From the NCBI GenBank assembly GCA_964651335.1, contig CAZYVT010000012.1, positions 21,034-85,033 of the forward strand: DNA of 64,000 nt. Direction: 5' to 3'. This stretch comes from 2-02-FULL-66-14 sp964651335. GTDB taxonomy: Bacteria > Pseudomonadota > Gammaproteobacteria > Burkholderiales > SG8-39. The notes beneath the pieces were generated by a model. That model was not told where the DNA came from. It was given only the letters and a program-made list of their open reading frames with translations, and made no database searches. Shown in pieces: positions 44,599-54,823 of this stretch (position 1 is its first letter; each line of letters begins with the position of its first letter). The position numbers and the translations under genes are program-made.

Positions 44599-44625
44599 GA
44601 AGTGCCTCGCGAACACGCTCTCGGG

Positions 44626-44874
44626 CTACCGTTTCAGCATTTGGTCAAGAAGGGACTTCAGTTCTCTCTTCGCGTTTTTTCTAAATTCCTCCAACTCTTG
44701 CCTCATCTCGTCGACCACGTAATCGATCTCGGAATCCGTCATTAGCTGAGAACTCAGCAAAATGTGGCCTTGCTCTTCAGAGTGTGTACCGACCGATAAA
44801 TGCAAGAACGGGGCTAGCGGGTAGTCGCCCTCTTTGCGCGCATGAAGGGGACTGTACATGGCTAGTCTGTGCAT
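44626..44874 (-). CDS. Hypothetical protein of 82 residues
   Basis: AAAGGAGCTTCTC precedes the ATG at 44874, a strong ribosome-binding site that fixes the start. The protein begins MHRLAMYSPLHARKEGDYPL and ends in a charged helix (DYVVDEMRQELEEFRKNAKR, then LKSLLDQML) likely to form a coiled coil. No family is recognised. A longer frame to 44985 runs through the inverted repeat and is rejected. Confidence 0.65.
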   Translation of the reverse strand: MHRLAMYSPLHARKEGDYPLAPFLHLSVGTHSEEQGHILLSSQLMTDSEIDYVVDEMRQELEEFRKNAKRELKSLLDQMLKR

Positions 44875-44905
44875 GAGAAGCTCCTTTGATCTTGACCAAA
44901 TCCAC

Positions 44906-44986
44906 CGTGTCGTGTGGCCCAACGAACAGAATCGTATACGTTGTGCGTGAGCATGGTGGATACGATCCTGTTCGTTCGCCGACACG
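44906..44986. repeat. Long imperfect inverted repeat before the 82-residue gene
   Basis: A 16-bp arm at 44922-44937 is mirrored at 44960-44975 with one mismatch, and an outer 7-bp arm CGTGTCG (44906-44912) is mirrored by CGACACG (44980-44986). The loop is about 22 bases. There is no T run, so it is not a simple terminator; it may be an operator, a structured leader for the gene at 44874, or a mobile-element end. The 44987-45157 stretch holds no gene that I can support. Confidence 0.6.
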
Positions 44987-45157
44987 TTCGTTCGATCGGT
45001 CCCCCATTTGAGTAACAGGGCGGCCTACGGATAGGACAACAAGCGACAAGACGAGTGCGGTTATATTGTCCTCGCGATTGTGCGGAGGATGCATCCTACG
45101 CCGGGAATTGAGAGGCGGGGCGCGGTGATCCTCGGGCTCCAAATAAGGTGCATTTGA

Positions 45158-45655
45158 CTACACGTCGCCATGTGATAGCGCGCGCTGTACGGCGGGCTGT
45201 GCGAGCATTCGGTAGGCTCGCGACGTAACAATCTGCCGGCACAGACGCGCGAAATACGACCGGCCTTTTTCTGTGATTTGCCAGTCATTAAACATGGCGC
45301 CACTGAGATATCGGTGGCTAACCAGGTGCTTGCGCACGAACGCGATGTCGTTTCGCCAGTAGGGTTCGTTTCGGCTATGCATGATGGAAACCTGTTTCTC
45401 GTTGAACTTGAGATAACCCCGATTTTGGATACCGTCGAGAATGTCCTTTTTCGTGCCACTGCCTCCAAGGTCCAGCACGGACGCAAGCAGTACGAATCGT
45501 TTTTCTTCCTCGACCGAAAGCAACGTCTCTCCCGTTTGGCGCTGCCATTGAGGTGATTTCAATGCCGGTAATGCATCCGCGGCCAAATCTTCAAAGGGGC
45601 TAGCCGCAGCCCCGCTGCTCGAGACGGGGGTGTTGTTACAACCGGGAAGCGTCAT
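45158..45655 (-). CDS. Winged-helix protein resembling the Mrr N-terminal domain
   Basis: The 165 residues start at an ATG with TAGGAG upstream. After a polar N-terminal region (about 1-50), the segment LASVLDLGGSGTKKDILDGI ... SRNEPYWRNDIAFVRKHLV ... WQITEKGRSYFARL follows the pattern of the winged helix that precedes the nuclease domain in Mrr-type modification-dependent restriction enzymes. No nuclease motif (D-QxK) follows, so it is a DNA-binding module without catalytic part or a separate regulator. Confidence 0.55.
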   Translation of the reverse strand: MTLPGCNNTPVSSSGAAASPFEDLAADALPALKSPQWQRQTGETLLSVEEEKRFVLLASVLDLGGSGTKKDILDGIQNRGYLKFNEKQVSIMHSRNEPYWRNDIAFVRKHLVSHRYLSGAMFNDWQITEKGRSYFARLCRQIVTSRAYRMLAQPAVQRALSHGDV

Positions 45656-45860
45656 AGGTATCTCCTAAAAGTTGTGCATAGTGAATCCGCAGCTAACGTA
45701 GACAATCGCGCGGCAGCGGTAAAGCAAGGGATGTCGCCTATGACGACTGGAGAGTTTGAGTGCAGTAGTCCGAGGAACCTGAGCATCCGGAAGGGACCAA
45801 TCCCTTTGTTGACAACTTGCAGATAGCGATGTAACGGGCCCGCCCGGGTGCCCGACACGC

Positions 45861-46112
45861 GAACGCGCGGGGCTGGGTAACTTTAGGTGGCATGACTTGC
45901 GCCACACTTGGGCGAGCTGGCACGCCCAGGCGGGAACGCCGATGCATGTGCTGCAGGAGTTGGGCGGTTGGCGATCGTCGGAGATGGTGCGGCGGTACGC
46001 GCACCTTTCCAGCGATCATTTGGCCGAATACGCAGACCGGATGTCAGGAAACCTGCGGCTGGTTGCAGGTAACCCGGCGGTGGCTACGATTCGGCTACGT
46101 GGGGGAAGCTAG
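45861..46112 (+). pseudogene. Tyrosine recombinase (integrase) C-terminal remnant
   Basis: From 45861 the frame reads ERAGLGNFRWHDLRHTWASW, then GTPMHVLQELGGWRSSEMVRRYAHL. This is box II of phage-type integrases: HDLRHT with the catalytic Arg, the GGW in place of GH, and the nucleophile Tyr in RRYAHLS. The N-terminal two thirds is missing (a stop lies just upstream near 45808). It is next to tRNA-His, where an integrase that targeted this tRNA is expected. Confidence 0.85.
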
Positions 46113-46146
46113 CGTCGCGTGCCTCGTCGCAACGCCTTGAAAGTTT

Positions 46147-46176
46147 TGGGGTGACCGATGGGATTCGAACCCACAA
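46147..46176. repeat. attL-like 30-bp core within tRNA-His
   Basis: This is the near copy of the 30-bp direct repeat; it forms the 3' part of the intact tRNA-His gene (T arm, acceptor and CCA). The far copy lies at 43084. Integration at this point would restore the tRNA. Confidence 0.85.
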
Positions 46177-46222
46177 CAACCGGAATCACAATCCGGGACT
46201 CTACCGTTGAGCTACGGTCACC
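46147..46222 (-). tRNA. tRNA-His (GTG)
   Basis: The minus strand folds as a full cloverleaf of 76 nt. The anticodon loop is TTGTGAT between CCGGA and TCCGG, giving anticodon GTG. The extra 5' G (G-1) opposite C73 that is diagnostic of tRNA-His is present, and CCA is encoded. It is the last tRNA of a Pro-Arg-His run and hosts the attachment site of the element to its left. Confidence 0.97.
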
Positions 46223-46238
46223 ACTGATGCCGCACATC

Positions 46239-46315
46239 TGGCCTGCCCGGCGGGACTCGAACCCACAACCCCCAGCTTAGAAGGCTGGTGCTCTATCCGG
46301 TTGAGCTACGGGCAG
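46239..46315 (-). tRNA. tRNA-Arg (TCT)
   Basis: A 77-nt cloverleaf on the minus strand with acceptor CTGCCCG/CGGGCAG, anticodon loop CTTCTAA between CCAGC and GCTGG (anticodon TCT), T loop TTCGAGT and encoded CCA. It lies between tRNA-Pro and tRNA-His in one transcript. Confidence 0.97.
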
Positions 46316-46330
46316 CCGCCGGGTCAGACC

Positions 46331-46407
46331 TGGTCGGGGTGGGGAGATTTGAACTCCCGACATCTTGCTCCCAAAGCAAGCGCGCTACCAGGCTGCGCTA
46401 CACCCCG
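46331..46407 (-). tRNA. tRNA-Pro (TGG)
   Basis: A 77-nt cloverleaf on the minus strand with acceptor CGGGGTG/CACCCCG, anticodon loop TTTGGGA (anticodon TGG), T loop TTCAAAT and encoded CCA. It is the first gene of the tRNA operon, 12 bp after the predicted -10 box. Confidence 0.97.
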
Positions 46408-46419
46408 AAAAGGGGTGCA

Positions 46420-46448
46420 ATGATACGCCTCGCGCAGACGCGCGGCAA
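46420..46448 (-). promoter_or_regulatory. tRNA Pro-Arg-His operon promoter
   Basis: On the minus strand TTGCCG (46448-46443) and TATCAT (46425-46420) are 17 bp apart, placed just upstream of tRNA-Pro. The region after the -10 is GC-rich, like stringently controlled stable-RNA discriminators, which fits control by DksA encoded on the other side. Confidence 0.7.
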
Positions 46449-46495
46449 ACGCAGGCCGCGGATTTGACGGCATTTCGCGGCCGTCCCGCATGTGC

Positions 46496-46524
46496 TTGCG
46501 GTGGTGGTTCTTTTCTGCTACAAA
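46496..46524 (+). promoter_or_regulatory. dksA promoter
   Basis: TTGCGG (46496-46501) and TACAAA (46519-46524) are 17 bp apart, 34 bp before the dksA start. It is divergent from the tRNA promoter, 47 bp away. Confidence 0.55.
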
Positions 46525-46557
46525 GCGCCTTTCATTTTTCCGGCTTACGCGAGAGAA

Positions 46558-46983
46558 ATGGCAGTGGAACTGACCCGAAAAAGCTTTGCACCCTACGTCC
46601 CGAAGAAGGGCGAGGAGTACATGAACGCGAAGCAGCGGAGCCATTTCCGCAAGATCCTGGAGAGCGTCAAGTCCGAGCTTTCCGAGGAGATCGACCGCAC
46701 CGTCCATACGATGCAGGATGAGGCAACGGTGTTCGCCGACCCGAATGACCGCGCCAGCCAGGAATCCGACATGGCGCTCGAGCTTCGCAACCGCGACCGG
46801 GAGCGCAAGCTGATCAAGAAGATCGACGAGACGATCACGCGAATCGACGCCAACGAGTACGGTTACTGCGATAGCTGCGGCGTCGAGATCGGCCTCAAGC
46901 GCCTGGAGGCGCGTGCGACCGCCACACTGTGCATCGACTGCAAGACGCTCGACGAGATGCGCGAGCGTCAAGTAGCAAAGTAA
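46558..46983 (+). CDS. dksA: RNA polymerase-binding transcription factor DksA
   Basis: DksA (141 residues) works with ppGpp on RNA polymerase to down-regulate stable RNA promoters. The start at 46558 (MAVELTRKSFAPYVPKKGEEYMN) is preceded by GAGAG; a longer frame to 46492 includes a hydrophobic stretch that overlaps the promoter and is rejected. The acidic coiled-coil tip has DPNDRASQESD, and the C4 zinc finger is CDSCG ... CIDCK. It is convergent with pnp (4 bp). Confidence 0.95.
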   Translation: MAVELTRKSFAPYVPKKGEEYMNAKQRSHFRKILESVKSELSEEIDRTVHTMQDEATVFADPNDRASQESDMALELRNRDRERKLIKKIDETITRIDANEYGYCDSCGVEIGLKRLEARATATLCIDCKTLDEMRERQVAK

Positions 46984-46987
46984 CGCT

Positions 46988-49096
<2,109 letters not shown>

Positions 49097-49123
49097 GGCG
49101 AATCCTTTGTATTGGTGCGAAAT

Positions 49124-49155
49124 GAAAAAACGCCCATCGATTCGATGGGCGTTTC
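49124..49155 (-). terminator. Intrinsic terminator after rpsO
   Basis: Read on the minus strand, CGCCCATCG and CGATGGGCG form a 9-bp stem with a 3-nt loop (49131-49151) followed by a T run (A run at 49125-49130 on the plus strand). It lies between rpsO and pnp, the position of the known rpsO terminator in E. coli, where some transcripts read through into pnp. Confidence 0.9.
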
Positions 49156-49178
49156 CAGCTACGGCATCCCGAAAGGGG

Positions 49179-49448
49179 TTACTTGCGCAGCCCGAGCCGC
49201 TCGATCACCGAGCGGTACTTGTCTGCATCCTTGCGCTTCAGATAGTCGAGGAGTTTCCGGCGCTGGCTGACGAGCTTCAACAAGCCGCGGCGCGAGTGAA
49301 AATCCTTGACGTGCATCTTGAAGTGCTCCGTGAGGCCGTTGATACGCTCCGTAAGGAGCGCGACCTGCACTTCCGGAGAACCGGTATCGTTGGCGGCACG
49401 CTGATACTGCTTGACGACTTGCGCTCTTTGCGCAACCTGCATGACCAT
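49179..49448 (-). CDS. rpsO: 30S ribosomal protein S15
   Basis: S15 (89 residues) binds 16S rRNA helix 22. AANDTGSPEVQVALLTERIN and HVKDFHSRRGLLKLVSQRRKLLDYLKRKD are conserved. MVMQVAQRAQ at 49448 gives the usual 89-residue length and has GGAG upstream; MQVAQ two codons later is possible. A longer frame to 49490 is rejected. Confidence 0.97.
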   Translation of the reverse strand: MVMQVAQRAQVVKQYQRAANDTGSPEVQVALLTERINGLTEHFKMHVKDFHSRRGLLKLVSQRRKLLDYLKRKDADKYRSVIERLGLRK

Positions 49449-49500
49449 ACTGGTGTATCTCCACGGCGAAGTGTGAATTTTATCCGACAAGCGTCTCGAT

Positions 49501-50427
49501 TCACAAGTTTTTTCTTGGTATTTCAGCCGCTTGCGACGCGCCCGGCGAGGGTGCGAGCAGCCTGACGGGGCGCAGGTCGCCTGCAGGGCTCATTTCTCCC
49601 ACTCCGAGCAGCACGTCACCCTCCCCGTACACGCGGCACCGGCCTCCCGGACCAGGCGCATACGCCACCGGCCGCCCGTGCGAAAACCACCGCGCGAGCG
49701 CCGGATCCAGCTGCACGCGCGGCAAGGATTCGAGCAGTGCGTCCATCGGGACCAGCAGCCGCTCCCGGGCCGCTTCGTCCATTGCGGCGAGCAACTCCAG
49801 TGGGACCGCTTGCTCGAGCGTGAAGCGTCCCGCAGCCGTACGCCTCAATGCGGCAAGGTGGGCGCCGGTACCGAGCGCGGCACCAAGATCTTCCGCGAGC
49901 GTACGCACATAGGTTCCCTTGCTGCACGACACCTTCAGATGAAGGACCTGGCCTGCGCGACCCAGCAGCTCGAGCTTGCGTACTACAACGCGTCTTGGTT
50001 CACGTGCAATCACTGCGCCCTTGCGCGCCAATTCGTACAGCGGCCGTCCATTGCGCTTGAGTGCCGAATGCATCGGCGGAATCTGCGCGAATTCGCCGCG
50101 GAATCGCGCCAGCGCCGCTTCGATCGCGGCGTCGCTTACGTCGACGGCCCGGCGCGCCGTCACCTCCCCTTCCGCATCGCCCGTCGATGTGGTGACCCCG
50201 AGCCGCACTTCGGCCAGATACTCCTTGCCGGAATCGAGCAGAAACTGGGCGAACTTGGTCGCCTCGCCAAAGAGCACGGGCAGCAGACCCGAGGCGAGCG
50301 GGTCGAGGGTCCCGGCATGGCCCGCTTTTCCGGCACCGAACAGGCGTTTCGCTACCTGCAGCGCGCCGTTCGACGTCATGCCGGAGGGCTTGTCGAGGAG
50401 CAGCACTGCGTCCAGCCGGCGACGCAT
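49501..50427 (-). CDS. truB: tRNA pseudouridine synthase B
   Basis: TruB (308 residues) makes pseudouridine 55 in the T loop of tRNAs. AVLLLDKPSGMTSN is the N-terminal KP motif, the catalytic Asp is in GHAGTLDPLASGLLPV, and EYLAEVRLGVTTSTGD and VSCSKGTYVRTLAEDLG are conserved; a PUA-like tail follows. The ATG overlaps the rbfA stop by one base. It belongs to the rimP-nusA-infB-rbfA-truB unit. Confidence 0.97.
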   Translation of the reverse strand: MRRRLDAVLLLDKPSGMTSNGALQVAKRLFGAGKAGHAGTLDPLASGLLPVLFGEATKFAQFLLDSGKEYLAEVRLGVTTSTGDAEGEVTARRAVDVSDAAIEAALARFRGEFAQIPPMHSALKRNGRPLYELARKGAVIAREPRRVVVRKLELLGRAGQVLHLKVSCSKGTYVRTLAEDLGAALGTGAHLAALRRTAAGRFTLEQAVPLELLAAMDEAARERLLVPMDALLESLPRVQLDPALARWFSHGRPVAYAPGPGGRCRVYGEGDVLLGVGEMSPAGDLRPVRLLAPSPGASQAAEIPRKNL

Positions 50428-50771
50428 CAGGGCTTGGAGCGCACGCTGTCGATGAGTCTGTGCAGGCGGTCGCCGCGCTCGACCGACTCGTCGTACTCGA
50501 AACGGAGTTGCGGCGTGACATAGAGCTTGATCCGTCGGGCGAGCTGCGAGCGGAGGAACCCCGCCGCCCGGAGCAGCCCGCGGGCCGCCTCCTCGGCGCG
50601 CGTCGGGTCGAGGCAGGTGTACAGCACCCTGGCATGCGAGAAGTCGGGAGAAACGTCGACCGCGGTGAGCGTTACCATGCCGACACGCGGGTCGCGCAGC
50701 TCGCGGCGCAGGATGTCGGAGAGTTCCCGCTGAATCAGGTCCGCCACCTTCTGCGGCCGGGGTCGGGTCAC
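50427..50771 (-). CDS. rbfA: Ribosome-binding factor A
   Basis: RbfA (114 residues) helps 30S maturation and cold adaptation. It is a single KH-like domain: RPQKVADLIQRELSDILRRELRDPRVGMVTLTAVDVSPDFSHARVL, and the ELRFEYD-type segment PQLRFEYDESVERGDRLHRLI. The start is GTG overlapping the infB stop (GTGA). Confidence 0.96.
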   Translation of the reverse strand: MTRPRPQKVADLIQRELSDILRRELRDPRVGMVTLTAVDVSPDFSHARVLYTCLDPTRAEEAARGLLRAAGFLRSQLARRIKLYVTPQLRFEYDESVERGDRLHRLIDSVRSKP

Positions 50772-53302
50772 AGCGTGCGCGCGACCTCCAGAACCTCGAA
50801 AACCTCGAACTGATCACCTTCCTTGAGATCCTGGAAGTTCTTGAGCGACATGCCGCACTCGAAGCCGGCCTTGACCTCGCGCACATCGTCCTTGAATCGC
50901 TTGAGGGAATCGATCTCGCCGCTATGGATCACGACGTTGTCCCGCAGGACCCGGACCTGGGCATTGCGCCGGACCAGGCCGTCCTGCACGTAGCACCCGG
51001 CGACCGTGCCCACCTTGGAGATCCGGAAGACCTGCCGCACCTCGACCAGGCCGAGGACACTCTCCTTTCTCTCCGGTGCGAGCATTCCGGACAAGGCGGC
51101 CTTGATCTCCTCGACTGCGTCATAGATGACGTTGTAGTAGCGAACGTCCACGCCCGCGGACTCCATCAACTTGCGGGCAGTCGCATCGGCGCGCGTGTTG
51201 AACCCGATGATCACCGCGCGCGACGCCATTGCGAGGTTCACGTCCGACTCGGTGATCCCTCCCACGCCCGCGTGCACGACCATCACCTTCACTTCGTCGG
51301 TCGAGAGCCTTGTCAGCGCGTGCACCAGCGCTTCCTGCGAACCCTGAACGTCCGCCTTGATGACGAGCGCGAGCGCCTTCTTCTCGCCGTCCCCCATCTG
51401 TTCGAACATGTTCTCCAGCTTGGCCGCCTGCTGCTTGGCAAGCTTGATGTCGCGGAACTTGCCTTGGCGAAACAGCCCGATTTCCCGCGCCTTGCGCTCG
51501 TCGGCGAGCACGACCATCTCTGCGCCCGCAACTGGAACGTCCGAGAGGCCCTGGATCTCGACCGGGATCGACGGTCCCGCCGACTGGATCGGCTTGCCGT
51601 TCTCGTCGAGCATCGCGCGCACCCGGCCATAGACCGCCCCCATCAACACCACGTCTCCACGCTCGAGCGTCCCCGCTTGCACCAGGACCGTCGCCACCGG
51701 TCCCCGGCCCTTGTCGAGACGCGCCTCGATCACGACGCCCTTCGCCGGCGCGTTGACCGCTGCCGTCAGCTCCTTCACTTCGGCCTGCAACAGCACTCGT
51801 TCCAGCAACTCGTCGATTCCCTGGCCGGTTTTCGCCGAAACGGGTACGAAGGGCGAGTCGCCGCCGAACTCCTCCGGCACCACGCCGTGGCTCAGCAGCT
51901 GCTGCTTGACCTTCTCCGGGTTCGCCTCGTGCTTGTCGATCTTGTTGATCGCCACTACGAGCGGCACTTCGGCGGCCTTGGCGTGGTTGATCGCTTCGAC
52001 CGTCTGCGGCATGACGCCGTCGTCCGCGGCTACCACCAGGATCACGATATCGGTGACTTTCGCGCCGCGCGCGCGCATCGCGGTGAATGCCTCGTGACCC
52101 GGCGTGTCGAGGAAGGTGACGACGCCGCGCGGCGTTTCGACGTGGTAGGCGCCGATGTGCTGAGTAATGCCGCCGGCCTCTCCCGCCGCAACCTTGGTAC
52201 GGCGGATGTAGTCGAGCAGCGAAGTCTTGCCATGATCGACGTGGCCCATGACCGTGACCACCGGCGGCCGCGGTGTCACCTCGGTCGTGCCCGACTCCTG
52301 CGTCTCGATGAGATATGCCTCGGGATCGTCGAGCTTTGCGGGCTTGGCCTTGTGGCCCATCTCCTCGATCACGATCATCGCGGTTTCCTGGTCGAGGATC
52401 TGGTTGATCGTAGCCATCGAGCCGAGTTTCATGAGCGCCTTGATGACCTCGGCGGCCTTGACCGACATCCGATGCGCGACTTCGCCTACGGTGATTGTTT
52501 CAGGAACCGCGATTTCACGCACCACAGGCTCGCTGGGCGGCGCGAATGCAGGTTCCTCGGCAGTCTGGGTCTTCCTGTGGCCTGCGGCCTTCGGCCCATG
52601 CCAACCGGCCACGCCGCCACCCACGTCGCCGCGCGTCTTGATCGTGCGGCGGCGCACCGAATCGCCCCTGAGAATGGTGGTCGGCTTGGCTTTCTTGGCC
52701 TTCTTGTCGCCCTTGGCTTCGCCTTCCTTGAGCTTCGGCGCGTGCAGCGTGCCCTCGGTCGCCCCCGGCGCCGCAGGCGGTGCCGGCGCGGCACGCTGAG
52801 CTTCGCGTTCGGCTTGCTTCTGCTCCGCCTCGCGGCGTTCGCGTTCCTGCTTCTCGCGCAGTTCCTGCGCCTGAAGTTCGGCAAGCTGCTGCTGACGGCG
52901 TTCCTCTTCCTGGCGAAGTTCAATTTCCCTTGTATCGATCGCCGATGCCGGAGGCGCCGAAGGCGCCGGGGCAGGCGCTGCCGCCGGCGCCGACTCGGAG
53001 AGGTCGCGCTTGACGAACACCCGTTTCTTGCGCACCTCGACCTGAATCGTCCGCGCCTTGCCGGTGGTCGAATCAGCCTTCTTGATCTCGCTGGTCTGCC
53101 GGCGAGTCAGAGTGATCTTGTTTTTTGACTCGCTCGAGCCATGGACGCGCCTCAGATACTCGAGCAGCCGGGATTTGTCCTGGTCGGAGAGTGCGTCTTC
53201 GGGCTCGCGCTTCTCGACCCCGGCAGCGCGCAGTTGCTCCAGGAGAACCGAGGGCGGGACCTTCAGCTCGCTCGCGAACTGCGCGACGCTCGTCTGTGGC
53301 AC
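50768..53302 (-). CDS. infB: Translation initiation factor IF-2
   Basis: IF-2 (844 residues) brings fMet-tRNA to the 30S subunit. The N-terminal IF2N domain (AQFASELKVPPSVLLEQLRAAGVEK) is followed by a long charged, Ala/Glu/Arg-rich linker (about 60-240), a second IF2N-like helix (ITVGEVAHRMSVKAAEVIKALMKLG) and the GTPase domain with G1 GHVDHGKT at 353-360, DTPGHEAF and NKID. The start is GTG at 53302, 2 bp after nusA. Confidence 0.98.
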   Translation of the reverse strand: MPQTSVAQFASELKVPPSVLLEQLRAAGVEKREPEDALSDQDKSRLLEYLRRVHGSSESKNKITLTRRQTSEIKKADSTTGKARTIQVEVRKKRVFVKRDLSESAPAAAPAPAPSAPPASAIDTREIELRQEEERRQQQLAELQAQELREKQERERREAEQKQAEREAQRAAPAPPAAPGATEGTLHAPKLKEGEAKGDKKAKKAKPTTILRGDSVRRRTIKTRGDVGGGVAGWHGPKAAGHRKTQTAEEPAFAPPSEPVVREIAVPETITVGEVAHRMSVKAAEVIKALMKLGSMATINQILDQETAMIVIEEMGHKAKPAKLDDPEAYLIETQESGTTEVTPRPPVVTVMGHVDHGKTSLLDYIRRTKVAAGEAGGITQHIGAYHVETPRGVVTFLDTPGHEAFTAMRARGAKVTDIVILVVAADDGVMPQTVEAINHAKAAEVPLVVAINKIDKHEANPEKVKQQLLSHGVVPEEFGGDSPFVPVSAKTGQGIDELLERVLLQAEVKELTAAVNAPAKGVVIEARLDKGRGPVATVLVQAGTLERGDVVLMGAVYGRVRAMLDENGKPIQSAGPSIPVEIQGLSDVPVAGAEMVVLADERKAREIGLFRQGKFRDIKLAKQQAAKLENMFEQMGDGEKKALALVIKADVQGSQEALVHALTRLSTDEVKVMVVHAGVGGITESDVNLAMASRAVIIGFNTRADATARKLMESAGVDVRYYNVIYDAVEEIKAALSGMLAPERKESVLGLVEVRQVFRISKVGTVAGCYVQDGLVRRNAQVRVLRDNVVIHSGEIDSLKRFKDDVREVKAGFECGMSLKNFQDLKEGDQFEVFEVLEVARTL

Positions 53303-53304
53303 GT

Positions 53305-54819
53305 TTACTGCGCCTCCTTCTGCGCGGCCGCGCCGTCGTCCGGCGCGCTTTCGAACCAGTGCGCGCGTGCCGCCAGGATCAAGCCCTTCGCGCGCTCGCC
53401 ATCGACCCCCGTCAACTCCGAGAGCTCGTCCACTGCGAGGTCGGCGAGGGCATCGCGCGTGCGCACGCCCTGTGCTGCCAGCTTCGCCGCCAGCTGCGCA
53501 TCCATGCCGTCCAGCTTGAGGAGGTTCGGATCCACCTGCTCGATGTTTTCCTCGCTGGCGATCGCCTGCACCAGCAGCGCATTGCGCGCGCGGCTACGAA
53601 GCTCGTTCACGGTGCCCTCATCGAAGGCCTCGATCTCGAGCAATTCGGTGATCGGCACGTACGCCACTTCCTCGAGCGTCGCAAAGCCTTCCTGGAGCAG
53701 GATCTCCGCGACCTCTTCGTCCACGTCGAGCTTTTCCATGAACAGGTTCCTGATCCGGCCCGATTCCTCCTGTTGCTTCTTCTGCGACTCTTCCTGGGTC
53801 ATCAGGTTGATCGTCCAGCCGGTGAGCTCCGAGGCGAGACGAACATTCTGGCCGCTTCGTCCGATGGCAATGGCGAGGTTCTCCTCGTCCACCACCACGT
53901 CCATCGAATGCTTTTCCTCGTCCACCAGGATCGACATCACTTCGGCCGGGGCGAGCGCCCCGATCACGAATTGGGCGGGATCCGCCGACCAGAGCACGAT
54001 ATCGACGCGCTCGCCGGCAAGTTCCTGGGTGACCGCCTGTACCCGCGAGCCGCGCATGCCGACGCAAGTGCCGATCGGGTCGATTCGCTTGTCGCTGGTG
54101 TGGACCGCGATCTTCGCCCGCACTCCCGGGTCGCGGGCCGCGGACTTGATTTCGAGCAGCCGCTCCTCGATCTCCGGTACCTCGAGCTCGAACAGCTTCA
54201 TGATGAACTGCGGCGCGGTGCGCGACAGAATCAGCTGCGGGCCGCGCGCGCCGCGGTCGATTTTCATGACCCAGGCACGCACGCGGTCGCCGACGCGAAG
54301 GTTCTCCTTGGGAATCATCTGCTCGCGCGGCAGCAGCGCTTCGAGCCTTCCCGATTCGACGATTGCGTTGCCGCGCTCCATGCGCTTGATCGTGCCGGTG
54401 ACCAGTTCGTCGCCGCGCGAGAGGAAGTCGTTCAGGATCTGCTCGCGCTCCGCATCGCGGATCCGCTGCAGGATCACCTGCTTGGCGGTCTGCGCGCCGA
54501 TGCGCCCGAATTCGATCGGCTCGAGCGGCTCCTCGACGAAGTCATCGAGCTTCAGGTCGGCCTGCCGCTTCTGCGCTTCGGAGATCGCGATCTGCGCCGC
54601 CGGAGACTCGACCAGCTCGTCCGGCACCACTTTCCAGCGCCGGAACGAATCGTAGTTCCCGGTATTGCGGTCGACCGCAACCCGTACCTCCACGTCCTCC
54701 GAAATACGCTTCTTGGTCGCCGAGGCGAGCGCAAGTTCCAGCGCGCCGAAGACCACGTCGCGGCTGACGTTCTTTTCGCGCGCCAGTGCATCCACCAATA
54801 GCAGAATCTCCCTGCTCAT
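53305..54819 (-). CDS. nusA: Transcription termination/antitermination protein NusA
   Basis: NusA (504 residues) binds RNA polymerase and modulates pausing, termination and antitermination. The start MSREILLLVDALAREKNVSRDVVFGALE is canonical (54819); the frame extends further upstream into rimP but is not used. NTD, S1, KH1 (KIAVHTSDKRIDPIGTCVGMRGSRVQAV), KH2 (IAIGRSGQNVRLASELTGW) and two C-terminal acidic repeats follow in order. Confidence 0.98.
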   Translation of the reverse strand: MSREILLLVDALAREKNVSRDVVFGALELALASATKKRISEDVEVRVAVDRNTGNYDSFRRWKVVPDELVESPAAQIAISEAQKRQADLKLDDFVEEPLEPIEFGRIGAQTAKQVILQRIRDAEREQILNDFLSRGDELVTGTIKRMERGNAIVESGRLEALLPREQMIPKENLRVGDRVRAWVMKIDRGARGPQLILSRTAPQFIMKLFELEVPEIEERLLEIKSAARDPGVRAKIAVHTSDKRIDPIGTCVGMRGSRVQAVTQELAGERVDIVLWSADPAQFVIGALAPAEVMSILVDEEKHSMDVVVDEENLAIAIGRSGQNVRLASELTGWTINLMTQEESQKKQQEESGRIRNLFMEKLDVDEEVAEILLQEGFATLEEVAYVPITELLEIEAFDEGTVNELRSRARNALLVQAIASEENIEQVDPNLLKLDGMDAQLAAKLAAQGVRTRDALADLAVDELSELTGVDGERAKGLILAARAHWFESAPDDGAAAQKEAQ

Positions 54820-54823
54820 CGCA

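Larger units (their letters stand above)
43084..46176. mobile_element. Decayed integrative element in tRNA-His
   Basis: About 3.06 kb lies between the two 30-bp direct repeats, the near copy being the 3' part of the intact tRNA-His. A tyrosine recombinase C-terminal remnant lies beside the tRNA, as in phage-like and genomic islands. The cargo (PIN toxin, orphan HigA, exported protein, short helical protein, Mrr-N-like protein) has lower and variable GC. Most of the integrase is gone, so the element is immobile now. Confidence 0.82.

Noticed and set aside
45652..45907. Overlapping minus-strand frames of 68-80 residues between the Mrr-like gene and the integrase remnant
   Set aside because: No ribosome-binding site, no conserved pattern, and two frames compete for the same bases; I see no gene in 45656-45860.
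49124..49155. Possible bidirectional terminator
   Set aside because: The plus strand has only three T after the stem and no gene ends there on that strand, so I assign it to the minus strand only.
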